DNA from: Actinokineospora auranticolor
GTDB taxonomy: Bacteria > Actinomycetota > Actinomycetes > Mycobacteriales > Pseudonocardiaceae
Direction of reading: 5' to 3'
Length of the DNA stretch: 64,000 bases
Assembly (NCBI RefSeq): GCF_002934265.1
Contig: NZ_PTIX01000013.1
Span: 62,001 to 126,000 of the forward strand
The translations under genes were made by a program, and so were the position numbers. Each line of letters starts with the position of its first letter. Positions within the stretch are counted from its first letter, which is position 1. The notes below the pieces were generated by a model. The model did not search any database. It had not been told where the DNA came from and saw only the letters and a list, made by a program, of their open reading frames with translations. Positions 17,842 to 26,700 of the stretch are shown piece after piece.

Positions 17842-18657
17842 GTGACAACCGATACCGGCGAGATCGTGTCGTTCTACGAGCAGAACGCGGACGCGCAGTG
17901 GTCGCGGTTCGACCAGACGGCGCGGGTGGAGGAGTACGTGCTGCACCGGGTGCTGGACGACCACTTCCCGGCCGAGCCCGCGGTGGTCGCGGACATCGGT
18001 GGCGGGAACGGCAGGCAGGCGTTCCGGTTGGCCGAGTACGGGTACGAGGTGCACCTGTGCGACCTGACGCCCGCGCTGGTCGCCGACGCGCGCACGCGCG
18101 GGGCGCGGCGCCAGGTCGAGCTCGCCTCGGCGGTCGTCGCGGACGCCAGGAGCCTGCCGTGGCCCGATTCCCTCGCCGACGCCGCGCTGCTGCTCGGCCC
18201 GCTGTACTGCCTGACCGACGCGGCGGACCGCCTCGCGGTCCTGCGCGAGGCCCTGCGCGTGGTGCGACCGGGCGGTGTGGTCGTGTGCCAGTTCTTCACC
18301 CGGGTGGGCGGGTTGCGGTGGATCCTCGAGGCCGCGCCCGCGGTGGCGCGGAACTTCGACTGGCGGGGCTTCCTGCGCACCGGGGTCTTCGGCGACGCGC
18401 ACATCCCCGACGGCATCCGCGCCCACTACTACTCGACCCCCGACGAGGCGGTGGCGCAGACGCGCGAAGCGGGGTGGGAAGTCGTGCGCCTGCAGGGCAT
18501 GGACGCCCCCGCCCCCGGTACGGGGCAGTCGAACCTGGCGCGGGCGCCGCGGCGGATCGTCGCGCAGTGGGGCGAGGTCGCGCTCTGCCTCGGCGCGCTG
18601 CCCGCCAACCTCAGCGCGGGCACGCACCTGTTGCTGGTCGCCCGCAGGCCCGGGTAA
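17842..18657 (+). CDS. Class I SAM-dependent methyltransferase
   Basis: The protein is 271 aa. It has a helical N-terminal lid typical of small-molecule methyltransferases (IVSFYEQNADAQWSRFDQ), SAM motif I VVADIGGGNGRQAFRLA (about residues 50-66), and the post-I and post-II segments ADARSLPWPDSLADAALLLG and VVRPGGVVVCQFFTRVGG. The GTG at 17842 gives a normal N-terminus directly before the lid helix. A strong bidirectional hairpin separates it from the convergent regulator gene. The substrate is unknown. Confidence 0.8.
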   Translation: MTTDTGEIVSFYEQNADAQWSRFDQTARVEEYVLHRVLDDHFPAEPAVVADIGGGNGRQAFRLAEYGYEVHLCDLTPALVADARTRGARRQVELASAVVADARSLPWPDSLADAALLLGPLYCLTDAADRLAVLREALRVVRPGGVVVCQFFTRVGGLRWILEAAPAVARNFDWRGFLRTGVFGDAHIPDGIRAHYYSTPDEAVAQTREAGWEVVRLQGMDAPAPGTGQSNLARAPRRIVAQWGEVALCLGALPANLSAGTHLLLVARRPG

Positions 18658-18672
18658 GCCCGCGACCGGCGG

Positions 18673-18702
18673 CCGGTGGGGCCGCGCCCGCGGCCCCACC
18701 GG
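18673..18702. terminator. Strong bidirectional hairpin terminator
   Basis: A perfect 14-bp stem, CCGGTGGGGCCGCG / CGCGGCCCCACCGG, has only two formally unpaired central bases, so the real loop will be larger. It lies exactly between the 3' ends of two convergent genes (18657 on plus, 18704 on minus), the expected place for a shared terminator. Confidence 0.7.
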
Positions 18703-18703
18703 G

Positions 18704-19426
18704 TCAGACCCAGCGGCGGCGGGCGGCCTCCACACCCGCTTGGAACCTGCTGCGCGCGTCCAACATCGCCAGCAGCTCCGACGTGCGCCGGTTGAACGTC
18801 CGCGACGACATCGCCAGCTGCCGTTGCGCGGCCTGGTCCGTGGCCCCGTCGGCCAGCGACTCCAGCACCGGTCGCAGGTGCCGCGGCGGAACCCGCGTGT
18901 CCGCGTCGAATGCCACCCGCGGCAGCGCGGCCCAGAGGGCGTCGTGCAGCAGCGTCACCGTGTTGGTCAGTTCGCGGGCCCCGGTGACGACCCGGAACAG
19001 GCCCGCCGCCTCGTCGCGGACCACCATCAGGGAGTCCCGGACGGCCAACACCGACCAGGGGAACGCGTGGCCCACGACCCGTGTGGCATCCGGGAGGGCC
19101 GGGTCGACGCCGCTCGCAACGACCCCCGGGTTGCCGGTGAACACGATCCGCCGCCGCTGCACCCCGGCACCACGCGGCAGGTCGAGACCCCGGTCCCCGG
19201 CCCGCCGGGTGGGGACCAGCTCCCACGTCCGGGCCGGGTCACCGCCGGTTCCGAGGTGCCTGCCCACCACCTCGGCCACCTCGGCCCACCCGGCGCAGGT
19301 GTCCGGGACCGTCGTGGGCGGTCCACTGCGCGCGGTCGTGATCACCACGTTGCGCAGCGCCTCGATGACCGCCACCACCTGCGCACCACTGTCCCCCGCC
19401 GTGCCGCCCAGCCCCAACCCGAACAA
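18704..19426 (-). CDS. LuxR-type helix-turn-helix regulator with unknown sensor domain
   Basis: The protein is 240 aa. The last 60 residues form a LuxR/NarL-like helix-turn-helix: LRPVLESLADGATDQAAQRQ, LAMSSRTFNRRTSELLAML and a final SRFQAGVEAARRRWV helix. The N-terminal part (1-180) has no response-regulator aspartates. It matches the pattern of actinomycete regulators that have a phospholipase-D-like or TrmB-like sensor region and a C-terminal HTH. Target genes cannot be named. It is separated from the ABC exporter gene by a 553-base spacer that contains two palindromes. Confidence 0.65.
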   Translation of the reverse strand: MFGLGLGGTAGDSGAQVVAVIEALRNVVITTARSGPPTTVPDTCAGWAEVAEVVGRHLGTGGDPARTWELVPTRRAGDRGLDLPRGAGVQRRRIVFTGNPGVVASGVDPALPDATRVVGHAFPWSVLAVRDSLMVVRDEAAGLFRVVTGARELTNTVTLLHDALWAALPRVAFDADTRVPPRHLRPVLESLADGATDQAAQRQLAMSSRTFNRRTSELLAMLDARSRFQAGVEAARRRWV

Positions 19427-19672
19427 GTCGTACCTCCATTCCGCTGGTGTCCGGGCGCGCCGAATCGGTCGCGCGGACCCGGATGCCGTCCAGCGAATCG
19501 GTCCTCCCGCGCGAGTGGATCGCGAGAAGCGCTATTTCCCCAGTTGTGAACACCTCGGCCCGCCGCGCGGTTCGCCAAGCGCATTCCGAGTTCAAGCTAG
19601 CTCATCAAACTCGTCGGTGACCACTACCAAATGCTCGCTTACCGACCGGCCGCGCCCCCGCGGCCCGCAACC

Positions 19673-19691
19673 CGGGTGCCAGTGGCACCCG
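19673..19691. promoter_or_regulatory. GC-rich palindrome, possible operator or hairpin
   Basis: CGGGTGCC and GGCACCCG form a perfect 8-bp inverted repeat around the 3-base centre AGT. It lies in the spacer between two divergent genes, so it could be an operator or a short RNA hairpin. Confidence 0.35.
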
Positions 19692-19846
19692 CGGCTAGGG
19701 CGATGACCACCGGCCGACCCCCCGAAAGCGATTTCACCGCAGGTGGAGCGCCATGACCGGGGACTCGGGCCGACCACGCGCACCACGACCGGCCCCCAAG
19801 CCGCCCAGCCCACAAATCCGGACAAGCACCGGCCTCCCCCCGCGTT

Positions 19847-19861
19847 GATTAATAATTAATC
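19847..19861. promoter_or_regulatory. AT-rich palindromic operator candidate
   Basis: GATTAAT-A-ATTAATC is a perfect 7-bp inverted repeat in an otherwise very GC-rich genome. It lies about 120 bases before the ABC exporter start. AT-rich palindromes of this kind are typical binding sites for MarR- or TetR-type repressors; no protein can be assigned. Confidence 0.45.
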
Positions 19862-19979
19862 GCCACGGCCATGACCAGCGCGGACACGAAGAACTGCGAC
19901 GCGGATTTATTACATTCGACCCTTTCGCATTAGACTCGGGAACGGCCAGGGGGAACGTTCACTGACGCGGGGGCAACTG

Positions 19980-21905
19980 GTGGGAATGCCGGATGGCGAA
20001 GGGGGCAGCGAGCCCCTGCTCGCGGTGGAGCGCCTCAGCGTCCCGGAGTGGGCGCGGCTGGGCGAGGAGGTCGCCGCGACCGGGTTCTGGCGCTCGACGC
20101 GCGCCGTCCCCGCCGTGGTGGCCCGCGTCGCGGTGCTCGCCTGGCGCGCGTCTCGCGCCCTCACCGCCGCGGCGTTCGCGGCCCACGTGCTGGTGGGTTT
20201 CCTGGCCGCGTTCGGTCTCCTGGCGACCGCGGAGCTGTTCACCGCGCTGCTGGCGGCGGGCTCCACCGAGCACCGCCTGGCGGCGGCGTCGCCCGCGGTG
20301 GCCGCCGTCGTGGCGTGCTACGCGGGCAAGGCGCTGCTGGGCGCGGCGGCCTCGGCCGTCGAGGGGTCGCTCCGCCCGCTGGTCACCCGGGCGGCGGAGC
20401 GGGCGGTGGCGGAGAGCGCGGTCCACGCGCCGCTGGTCGCCGCGGAGGACGCCGACTTCCAGGAGTTGGCCCGGCGCGCGGGGACCGACGGCGTGGAGTC
20501 GGTGGACAACGGCGTCCGCCAGGTCACCGGCCTCGCCACCGGGCTGGTCTCGCTGGTCGCCGCCCTGGTCAGCACGGCGGTGCTGCACCCCCTGCTCGCC
20601 GCGGCGCTGCTGCTCGCGGCGGGCGCGGACGGCTGGGCCGCGCACCGGGTGGCCCGGCTCAACCGGCGGCACTTCCTCGACACCGTGACCCGGCAGCTGG
20701 TGAAGGGTGTGGTCCGGGAGGCGGCGACCGCCCGCCCGTTCGCCTTGGAGCGGCACGCGCTGGTGCTGCAGGACCGGCTCATGGCCGAGTACGACCGGGT
20801 CACCGGCGAACTCGTGGTGCTGGAGACCCGGCTCGCCCGCCGCAGCGCGCTCGTGCGCCTGGTCGGCAGGTGCGTCGCGGGCCTGGGCACGGCGGCGTCC
20901 TTCGGTGTGCTGGCGCTGCTGCTGTGGACCGGTGTGCTGCCGCTGGCCGTGGCGGGCACCGCGGTGATCGCCATGCGCTCGGCGTCGGCGGCACTCGCCG
21001 AGTCGCTGCGCGCGGTGAACCTGCTCCACGAGGACTCCCACCACCTGGACCTGTACCGGGGGTTCCTCGCCGAGGCCGCGGCGCGCCGGACGCGGGTGCG
21101 CCCGGCGCCCGCCCCGGCGGATCCCGGGGTCATCCGGCTCGCGGGCGTCTCGTTCACCTACCCCGGCCAGGACCGGCCCGCGGTGGCCGAGGTGGACCTG
21201 ACCATCCGGCGCGGCGAGGTCGTGGCCCTGGTCGGCGAGAACGGCTCGGGCAAGACCACCCTGGGCAAGCTCATCACGGGCCTGTACCCGGTATCGGCGG
21301 GCTCGGTGACCTGGGACGGCGTCGACCTGGCGACGGCGGACCCGCGCAGCGTGCACGAGCGGGTCGCGGTGATCGCGCAGACGCCCGCGGAGTGGCCGGT
21401 CACCGCGGCGCTCGCCGTGCGCATGGGCCGGTTGGACCACGTGGACCGGGACGGCGCGCGGTGGCGGCGCGCGCTGCTGCTGTCCGGCGCCGACGAGGTG
21501 GTCGACGCCTTGCCGCACGGGGCGCGGACGCTGCTCTCCCGGCGGTTCCGCGAGGGCCGGGACCTCTCGGGTGGGCAGTGGCAGCGGCTGGGCATCGCCC
21601 GCGGCATCTACCGCGACGCGCCGGTGCTCGTGGCCGACGAGCCGACGGCCGCGTTGGACGCCAAGGCCGAGGCGCGGGTGTTCGAGGCGTTGCGCAACGC
21701 CTGCGCGGACGGAGCCGGGACGACCCGGACCACGATCCTGGTGACCCACCGGTTGGCCAACGTGCGCACCGCCGACCGCGTCGTGGTGCTCGCGGGCGGG
21801 CGGATCGTGGCGCAGGGCACCCACGACGAGCTGATCACGGCGGGCGGTCTGTACCGGGAGATGTACGAGACGCAGGCGTCTGCCTACCGGGACTCGGGCA
21901 CCTGA
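19980..21905 (+). CDS. ABC exporter, fused membrane and ATP-binding half-transporter
   Basis: The protein (641 aa) has an N-terminal type-I exporter membrane domain with five to six helices (about 60-340) and a C-terminal ATPase: Walker A VGENGSGKTTLGKL (about 418-431), Q-loop AVIAQTPAEWP, signature DLSGGQWQRLGIARG, Walker B PVLVADEPTAALD and H-loop LVTHRL. It probably works as a homodimer that exports a peptide or natural product, as in lantibiotic- or siderophore-type exporters. The GTG at 19980 follows a GGGGG run; the ATG at 19986 is equally possible. The 3' end overlaps the convergent MFS gene by 22 bases. Confidence 0.85.
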   Translation: MGMPDGEGGSEPLLAVERLSVPEWARLGEEVAATGFWRSTRAVPAVVARVAVLAWRASRALTAAAFAAHVLVGFLAAFGLLATAELFTALLAAGSTEHRLAAASPAVAAVVACYAGKALLGAAASAVEGSLRPLVTRAAERAVAESAVHAPLVAAEDADFQELARRAGTDGVESVDNGVRQVTGLATGLVSLVAALVSTAVLHPLLAAALLLAAGADGWAAHRVARLNRRHFLDTVTRQLVKGVVREAATARPFALERHALVLQDRLMAEYDRVTGELVVLETRLARRSALVRLVGRCVAGLGTAASFGVLALLLWTGVLPLAVAGTAVIAMRSASAALAESLRAVNLLHEDSHHLDLYRGFLAEAAARRTRVRPAPAPADPGVIRLAGVSFTYPGQDRPAVAEVDLTIRRGEVVALVGENGSGKTTLGKLITGLYPVSAGSVTWDGVDLATADPRSVHERVAVIAQTPAEWPVTAALAVRMGRLDHVDRDGARWRRALLLSGADEVVDALPHGARTLLSRRFREGRDLSGGQWQRLGIARGIYRDAPVLVADEPTAALDAKAEARVFEALRNACADGAGTTRTTILVTHRLANVRTADRVVVLAGGRIVAQGTHDELITAGGLYREMYETQASAYRDSGT

Positions 21906-23140
21906 GCGGGCGGCGCGGACGGGGCGGTGTCGCGCAGCGACCGCGACAGCAGGGGGAGCAGTCCCAGCGCGGCGTAGCCACCCGCCATGGCCAGGATGAC
22001 CGGTCCGACGTCGGCGTGGGCGAACAGCCAGCCCGCGGTCAGGCTGCCGAGCGGGAACCCCACCGAGGTGACGGCCGTGCGGGCGCCCATGACCCGGCCC
22101 CGCACGCCGTCCGGGGTCAGCCGCTGGGCCAGCGACCGCTCGAAGACGTAGTACGGTCCCCAGAGGAAAGTCGCGAGTCCTATGAGGACAACCCCGGCCA
22201 CCAGGCTGTCCACGAGGGCGAGGGCGGCGAACAGCGGCGCGCCAACGACCAGGACGGCGGACATCCGCAGGTGCGGGCGCAACTTCCCGTACACCGACGG
22301 TCCGAACAGCACCCCCAGCAGGGCGCCCGCGCCCGCCGCGCCGACCAGCACGCCGTAGCCCCCCGGCCCGGCGGTCAGGCCCGTGCGGCTGTAGACCGGG
22401 AAGAACACCTCCGACATGCCCTGCAGGAACAGGAACCCCACGGTCGACGCGGTCAGCACGAGCACGGCGGGGAGGCGGACCAGCGCGCCGACGCCGAGCC
22501 ACTTGCCGAGCAGCCCCCGCGAGTCGCCGTCCGCCGCGTCCGCGCCCCGCGCGTTCTCCGGGAGACCGAAGCAGAGCGCGCTCATCAGGCCGAAGGACAA
22601 CGCGTCGACGACCAGCGCGGTGGGCGCCCCGATCCAGGCCACCAGCAGCCCGGACAGCGGCGGACCGGCGATGTAGGCGATCTCCCAGTTCATCCCCAGC
22701 AGCGAGTTGGCCGCCTCCAGTTCGCCGTCGGCGACCAGCCTGGGCACCAACGCGCCCTCGGCCACCTCGGTCAACGCGGACAGCACCGCGGCGCAGGCCG
22801 CGATCACGCAGATGAACGGGACGCGCAGGACCCCCGTGGCGTGCAGCAACGGGACAAGTCCTATGAGGACACCGCGGAGCGCGTTGTCCCACCCCAGCAG
22901 CACCCGGGGTTGGGCGCGGTCGAGGAGCCTGCCCGCGATCGGGGCGCTGAGCACCCTCGGCAGGCCGAAGCAGAGCAGCACGACACCGAGGTCGGCCGGG
23001 CTCGCCACGGTGAGCACGAGCCAGGACAGGGCGACCGTGGTGAACGCGTCCCCGGTGCGGGAGATGAGCATGCCCAACCAGAACCGGCGGAACACCCGGT
23101 CCCGGCGGACGAGACCGAGGTTGTGCAGGGTTTCACGCAC
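21884..23140 (-). CDS. MFS transporter, last gene of the molybdenum-hydroxylase operon
   Basis: The protein (418 aa) has about twelve membrane helices and the MFS pattern RFWLGMLISRTGDAFTTVALSWLVL at the N-terminus, as in enterobactin-exporter-like (MFS_3) proteins, with SLAQRLTPDGVRGRVMGARTA between helices 10 and 11. The GTG at 23140 follows GGGAAGGGAG and overlaps the stop of the iron-sulfur subunit gene by eight bases. Co-transcription with the hydroxylase genes suggests uptake or efflux of its substrate or product. Confidence 0.8.
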   Translation of the reverse strand: MRETLHNLGLVRRDRVFRRFWLGMLISRTGDAFTTVALSWLVLTVASPADLGVVLLCFGLPRVLSAPIAGRLLDRAQPRVLLGWDNALRGVLIGLVPLLHATGVLRVPFICVIAACAAVLSALTEVAEGALVPRLVADGELEAANSLLGMNWEIAYIAGPPLSGLLVAWIGAPTALVVDALSFGLMSALCFGLPENARGADAADGDSRGLLGKWLGVGALVRLPAVLVLTASTVGFLFLQGMSEVFFPVYSRTGLTAGPGGYGVLVGAAGAGALLGVLFGPSVYGKLRPHLRMSAVLVVGAPLFAALALVDSLVAGVVLIGLATFLWGPYYVFERSLAQRLTPDGVRGRVMGARTAVTSVGFPLGSLTAGWLFAHADVGPVILAMAGGYAALGLLPLLSRSLRDTAPSAPPAQVPESR

Positions 23141-23594
23141 CGGAGCACTCCCTTCCCGCGGCGAGCACGGCCGCCACGATCGCGGTGTACCCGGTGCACC
23201 GGCAGACGTTCCCGGACAGCGCGCGGCGCGCGCCCGCCTCGTCCGGCGCGGCGCCGCCGCACTCGTCGAGGTATGCGCGCGCGGCGACGAGCATTCCCGC
23301 CGTGCAGTAACCGCATTGCGCGGCACCGTGTTCGACGAAGCTCCGCAACAACGGGTCCTGCCGTGCCGCCAGTCCCTCCACCGTGGTGATCCGACCGTCC
23401 TCGTGCACGACGGCCGGGGTACTGCACGACAGCACCGGTCGCCCGTCGAGCAGCACCGAGCAACCACCGCAATGCCCGCTGCCGCAGGGGATCTTGGTCC
23501 CGGTCAGGCCGAGGTCGTCGCGGATCCAGTCGGCCAGGCAGCGCCCGTCCTCCGGTAGGTCCCGTGGTCTGCCGTTGACCTCGGCCGTGGTCAT
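23133..23594 (-). CDS. 2Fe-2S subunit of a xanthine-dehydrogenase-family molybdenum hydroxylase
   Basis: The protein (153 aa) has both iron-sulfur cluster motifs: plant-type CGSGHCGGCSV with a further cysteine in VLSC, and the C-terminal QCGYCTAGM and NVCRCTGY motifs. This subunit passes electrons from the molybdenum centre to FAD. Its ATG overlaps the stop of the FAD-subunit gene (ATGA). The protein itself looks intact although the large-subunit gene upstream is broken, so it is probably no longer functional or even expressed from its old promoter. Confidence 0.9.
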   Translation of the reverse strand: MTTAEVNGRPRDLPEDGRCLADWIRDDLGLTGTKIPCGSGHCGGCSVLLDGRPVLSCSTPAVVHEDGRITTVEGLAARQDPLLRSFVEHGAAQCGYCTAGMLVAARAYLDECGGAAPDEAGARRALSGNVCRCTGYTAIVAAVLAAGRECSGA

Positions 23595-24382
23595 CCGCCC
23601 TCCTCGATCGTGGTGATCAGCCGTCGCACCAGCGTTTCCACCGCGGCGCGCCGGTACCGCGCGGTCGCCGTCACGTCGTCGGCCACCAAGGCCCCGACGG
23701 CGGCGGCACGCGCGACATCGGCCGCCGAAGCGCCTTCGCCCCAATCGGATTCGGCCGCGGCGACGCGGTGCGGTCGAGTGCCCGGACCGCCGATCGCGAT
23801 CGCCCGGGTGTCCGCGGTCCGTCCTATCGCGACACTGACCACGTTCGGCCCACCGGCCGATCTGACGGCCAGCTTGGCGAACGCGGATTCGGTGGTGGAC
23901 TGCCAGTGCGTCGAAAGTAGCAGACGATCGGTCGAGTCAAATAAATCATCGAGGGAGAAAGTCGCGGATTCACCCGGCGCGCCGCGGTCGCGCCCCTCCC
24001 CCACCGCGCCCACGGCGAGCAGCGCGACGGCGACGCAGCCGGGTCGCACCGCGACGACGTTCCCGCCGACGGTCGCCATCGCCCGCACCGCGGGCCCGCC
24101 GACCGAGGCCGCGGCTTGGCGCAGCGCGGTGGGCACGCGCGCGTCGCGGGTCAGCTCGTCGAGCGTCACGAGCGCACCGCACTCGCGCGACCCGAGGCGG
24201 CGCGGTTCCACGACGGCCCCGAGGTGCACCGCGAACTCCGGCGCGCCGCGGCGGCGCCAGTCCGGCAGCGCCACGGTTCCCCCGCCCAGCACCTCGGCCG
24301 CCGGGAGGTCGGCCAGGACCGCCGCGGCCTCCTCGACGGACCTGGGGCGCAGGACCCGCCGCGGCGCGGCGCGGCTCAGCAC
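23591..24382 (-). CDS. FAD-binding subunit of the molybdenum hydroxylase
   Basis: The protein is 263 aa. It has the features of the CoxM/XdhB FAD subunit: the N-terminal VLRPRSVEEAAAVLADL, the AEVLGGGTVALP flavin motif, VRAMATVGGNVV and the C-terminal FAKLAVRSAGGPNVVSVAI segment. The GTG at 24382 overlaps the end of the large-subunit gene. A GTG at 24409 in the same frame is an alternative and would add nine residues. It lies between the large and iron-sulfur subunits in the usual operon order. Confidence 0.8.
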   Translation of the reverse strand: MLSRAAPRRVLRPRSVEEAAAVLADLPAAEVLGGGTVALPDWRRRGAPEFAVHLGAVVEPRRLGSRECGALVTLDELTRDARVPTALRQAAASVGGPAVRAMATVGGNVVAVRPGCVAVALLAVGAVGEGRDRGAPGESATFSLDDLFDSTDRLLLSTHWQSTTESAFAKLAVRSAGGPNVVSVAIGRTADTRAIAIGGPGTRPHRVAAAESDWGEGASAADVARAAAVGALVADDVTATARYRRAAVETLVRRLITTIEEGG

Positions 24383-25918
24383 CCCCGGGTCCCGGCCAGC
24401 GCGGACCACAGGACCTCGGGCCGCATCGGCATCGTGGTCGGGACGACACCGGTGGCGTCCGCGACCGCACCGGCGATGGCCGCCGGGACCGGGACGATGG
24501 GGAGCTCACCCAGCCCCAGCCCGCCGTAGGGCGCCCCGGGCGCGGGGTCCCCGACGAACAGCGCGCGAACCGACGGCACGTCCGTGGCCAGCGGAACCCC
24601 GTGTTCCTGGATGGTGGTGACGCCCGTCGAGGGGCAGCGGTCGATCAGCGCCAGGCCGATGCCCTGGACCACCCCGCCCTGCACCTGCCCGGCCGCGCCC
24701 AACGGGTTGAGCACCCGTCCGCAGTCGGTGACGACCAGGCACTCCTCGACCGCGACCACACCGAGTTCGACGTCCACGGCCACCGTGACGAAGCAGGCGC
24801 AGAAGCTGGCGGGTGCGCGACCGGCCCGGAACGTGACGCGCTCACCGGGCGCGCGCCGGGCGGCGCGTGCCGCGTCCCGCGCCGCCCCCGCGCCGAGGAG
24901 CACGCTGCGCTGCGCGGCGCTGCCCACGTCGGCGGGTGTGGTCGCGGTGTCGCCCTCCAGCACCCGGACGGACTCGACGGGCAGGCCCAACTCCTCGGCC
25001 ACGACCTGGGCGAGCACCGTGGACGAGCCGGTGCCGCTGTCGCAGGTCCCGGTGAACAGGGTCGCGCGGTCGCCGTCGAGTTCGACCCAGGCGGTGCTGA
25101 ACTCGGACTCCTCGCCGGTCACCGTCGCCTTGACCGCGGTGGCGACACCGTGCCCGACGCGCGTCTCGCCGCGCCGCTCGGCCCGCCGGGGCCACCCGAA
25201 CTCCGCGCTCCCGACCCGCAAGCAGTGCGCGAGCCGCGCGGGCGCGTTGCGCAGGCGCACCAGGACGGGATCGAGGTCGAGCCGCGCCGCGGCGGCGGTC
25301 ACGGCCGTCTCGATGGCGAAGTTGGCCTGGGCCACGCCGTAGCCGCGGTAGGCGCCGCCGGGCAGGGTGTTGGTGCGCTTGACCTCCCCGACGAACCGGT
25401 GGTGGGCGGCGGGGAGCATGGTCTTCGCGGTCAGGGCGACGGCGCCCGCGACGTACGGCGCGTGCGACGTACGGCGCGTGCGAGCCGTACGCGCCGGAGT
25501 CCAGCACCGCGCGCACGTCGACCGCGCGAACCAGACCGTCCGCGGCGACCCCGAGGCGGACCCGGGCTCGGAGCCCGTGCCTGCGCCTGGTGGCGGTGAA
25601 CTCCTCGGTGCGGTCGTAGGTCAGGCGCACCGGTCGGGCCAAGGCGATGGCGGCCCAGGCCACCAGCGCTTCCTCGTACATGTCCTGCCTGCAGCCGAAA
25701 CCGCCGCCCTCGTCGACCTTCCTGATCCGGACCTCGGCCTCGGGCAGGTCGAGCACCCCGGCCACCAGCACCCGCAGTTCGCCGGGCGACTGGGTGTTGG
25801 ACCAGATGTCGATCCCCGCCCCCCGCGGTTCCGCCCGGCAGCAGTGGGTTTCCAGGCACACGTGCTGCGCGCCCGCGACCTCGAAGGTCTCGGCCACGAC
25901 GAGGTCCGACCCGGCCAC
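24376..25918 (-). pseudogene. Molybdopterin-binding large subunit, 5'-truncated and frameshifted
   Basis: Two frames make up the C-terminal two thirds of a xanthine-dehydrogenase-family catalytic subunit. The upstream frame has KVDEGGGFGCRQDMYEEALVA. The downstream frame has GGAYRGYGVAQANFAIET and the C-terminal GLGLGELPIVPVPAA motif with the conserved glutamate. The frame changes at a 16-base tandem duplication (25450-25481); removing one copy restores GSHAPYVAGAVALTAKTM. The first 150 or so residues are absent: at 25919 the sequence changes abruptly to a TetR gene fragment on the other strand. Confidence 0.85.
25450..25481. repeat. 16-bp perfect tandem duplication inside the hydroxylase gene
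   Basis: The unit GACGTACGGCGCGTGC occurs twice head to tail (25450-25465 and 25466-25481). Sixteen is not a multiple of three, so it shifts the frame of the large-subunit gene. It looks like a replication-slippage event. Confidence 0.9.
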
Positions 25919-25921
25919 AGA

Positions 25922-26361
25922 ACTTCGGCACCAAGGCGACCCTGTTCGCCGCCGTGGTCGGGCGCGCGGCCGACCGGGTGTGCGGGGTGCTCGACCGGTT
26001 GACGGCGAGCCCGGTGCCGGTCCCGACCCTGCTGCGCGACCTGCTGGCCCCGGACCACCTCGCCGACGTGCACGGCGCGGGCCGCGTCGGCGCCATCTTC
26101 GCCGACGCGGCGGGCATCGCCGACGAGCCGGTGATCGAGGCCGCCGCCCGCGACTCCACCCGGCGCTTCGCCACCGCCATCACCGCGCTCCTGCGCCGCG
26201 GCCAGGCCGACGGCCACCTGCGCGCCACCCTCGACACCGAGGCCGCCGCCTGGTGGCTGCTCTCGCTGCTGGCCTCCCAGCGATTCCGGCACGCCACGGC
26301 ACCGGCGGCGGTCGAGGCCAAGGTCGCGGCCACCCTCCTGGACTTCCTGGTCCAGCCATGA
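25922..26361 (+). pseudogene. TetR-family regulator lacking its DNA-binding domain
   Basis: The frame starts abruptly at FGTKATLFAAVVGRAADRV. That corresponds to the residues just after the helix-turn-helix of a TetR protein. It continues through the ligand-binding domain (AGRVGAIFADAAGIADEPV, WWLLSLLASQRF) to a normal stop. About 45 N-terminal residues, with the whole HTH, are missing. The missing 5' end faces the missing 5' end of the hydroxylase gene, as expected if a deletion removed the shared divergent promoter of a repressor and its target operon. Confidence 0.8.
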
Positions 26362-26404
26362 GGGCAGGCACGCGACCGATCTCGCGCTCGGGTCGAGCGT
26401 TCTC

Positions 26405-26700
26405 GGTCAGCCGGTGACGGTGGGGTGCGCGGACGACGGGGGCGGGGGTGGTCGCGAGGGATCGCCCGGTTCTTCCTCCGGGTCGGGAGTGTTCGGCGCG
26501 GGCGAGGATCGACCGGTGACCGGTGTCGGGCCCGTCCTGCCGTTCGGCGGGCCTGCCGCCGCCGGCCATGTCGGTTCGGCCGTCGAGCGCGTCGGCGAGG
26601 CAGGCGGCGCGGTCGTCGCGGCTGCCCGGTTGTGACCACCGGTCGCGATCACCAGGTGGGTATCGGAGTCGACGGCGACCGACGGGGTGGTGGAGCGCCC
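26405..26700 (-). mobile_element. Highly decayed second IS5-type transposase relic
   Basis: The minus strand keeps the segment VAVDSDTHLVIATG, matching VAIDADTRLVIATG of the relic at 16.6-17.1 kb. In another frame ARAEHSRPGG matches the RVEHTLARL region, and LADALDGRTDMAGGG matches IADTLAGGPVMADGG. Several indels separate the pieces. The rest of the gap up to 27013 shows no recognisable gene. Confidence 0.6.

Larger units (their letters stand above)
19427..19979. other. Long intergenic region with an AT-rich island
   Basis: This is 553 bases without a convincing gene, between the divergent LuxR-type regulator and the ABC exporter. Bases 19840-19935 are unusually AT-rich for this genome and contain an AT palindrome. 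A second palindrome lies at 19673-19691. This looks like a regulated promoter region. Confidence 0.5.

Noticed and set aside
19592..19825. A 77-codon minus-strand frame in the spacer before the ABC exporter
   Set aside because: Low-complexity G/R/W-rich sequence, no ribosome-binding site, no partner gene.
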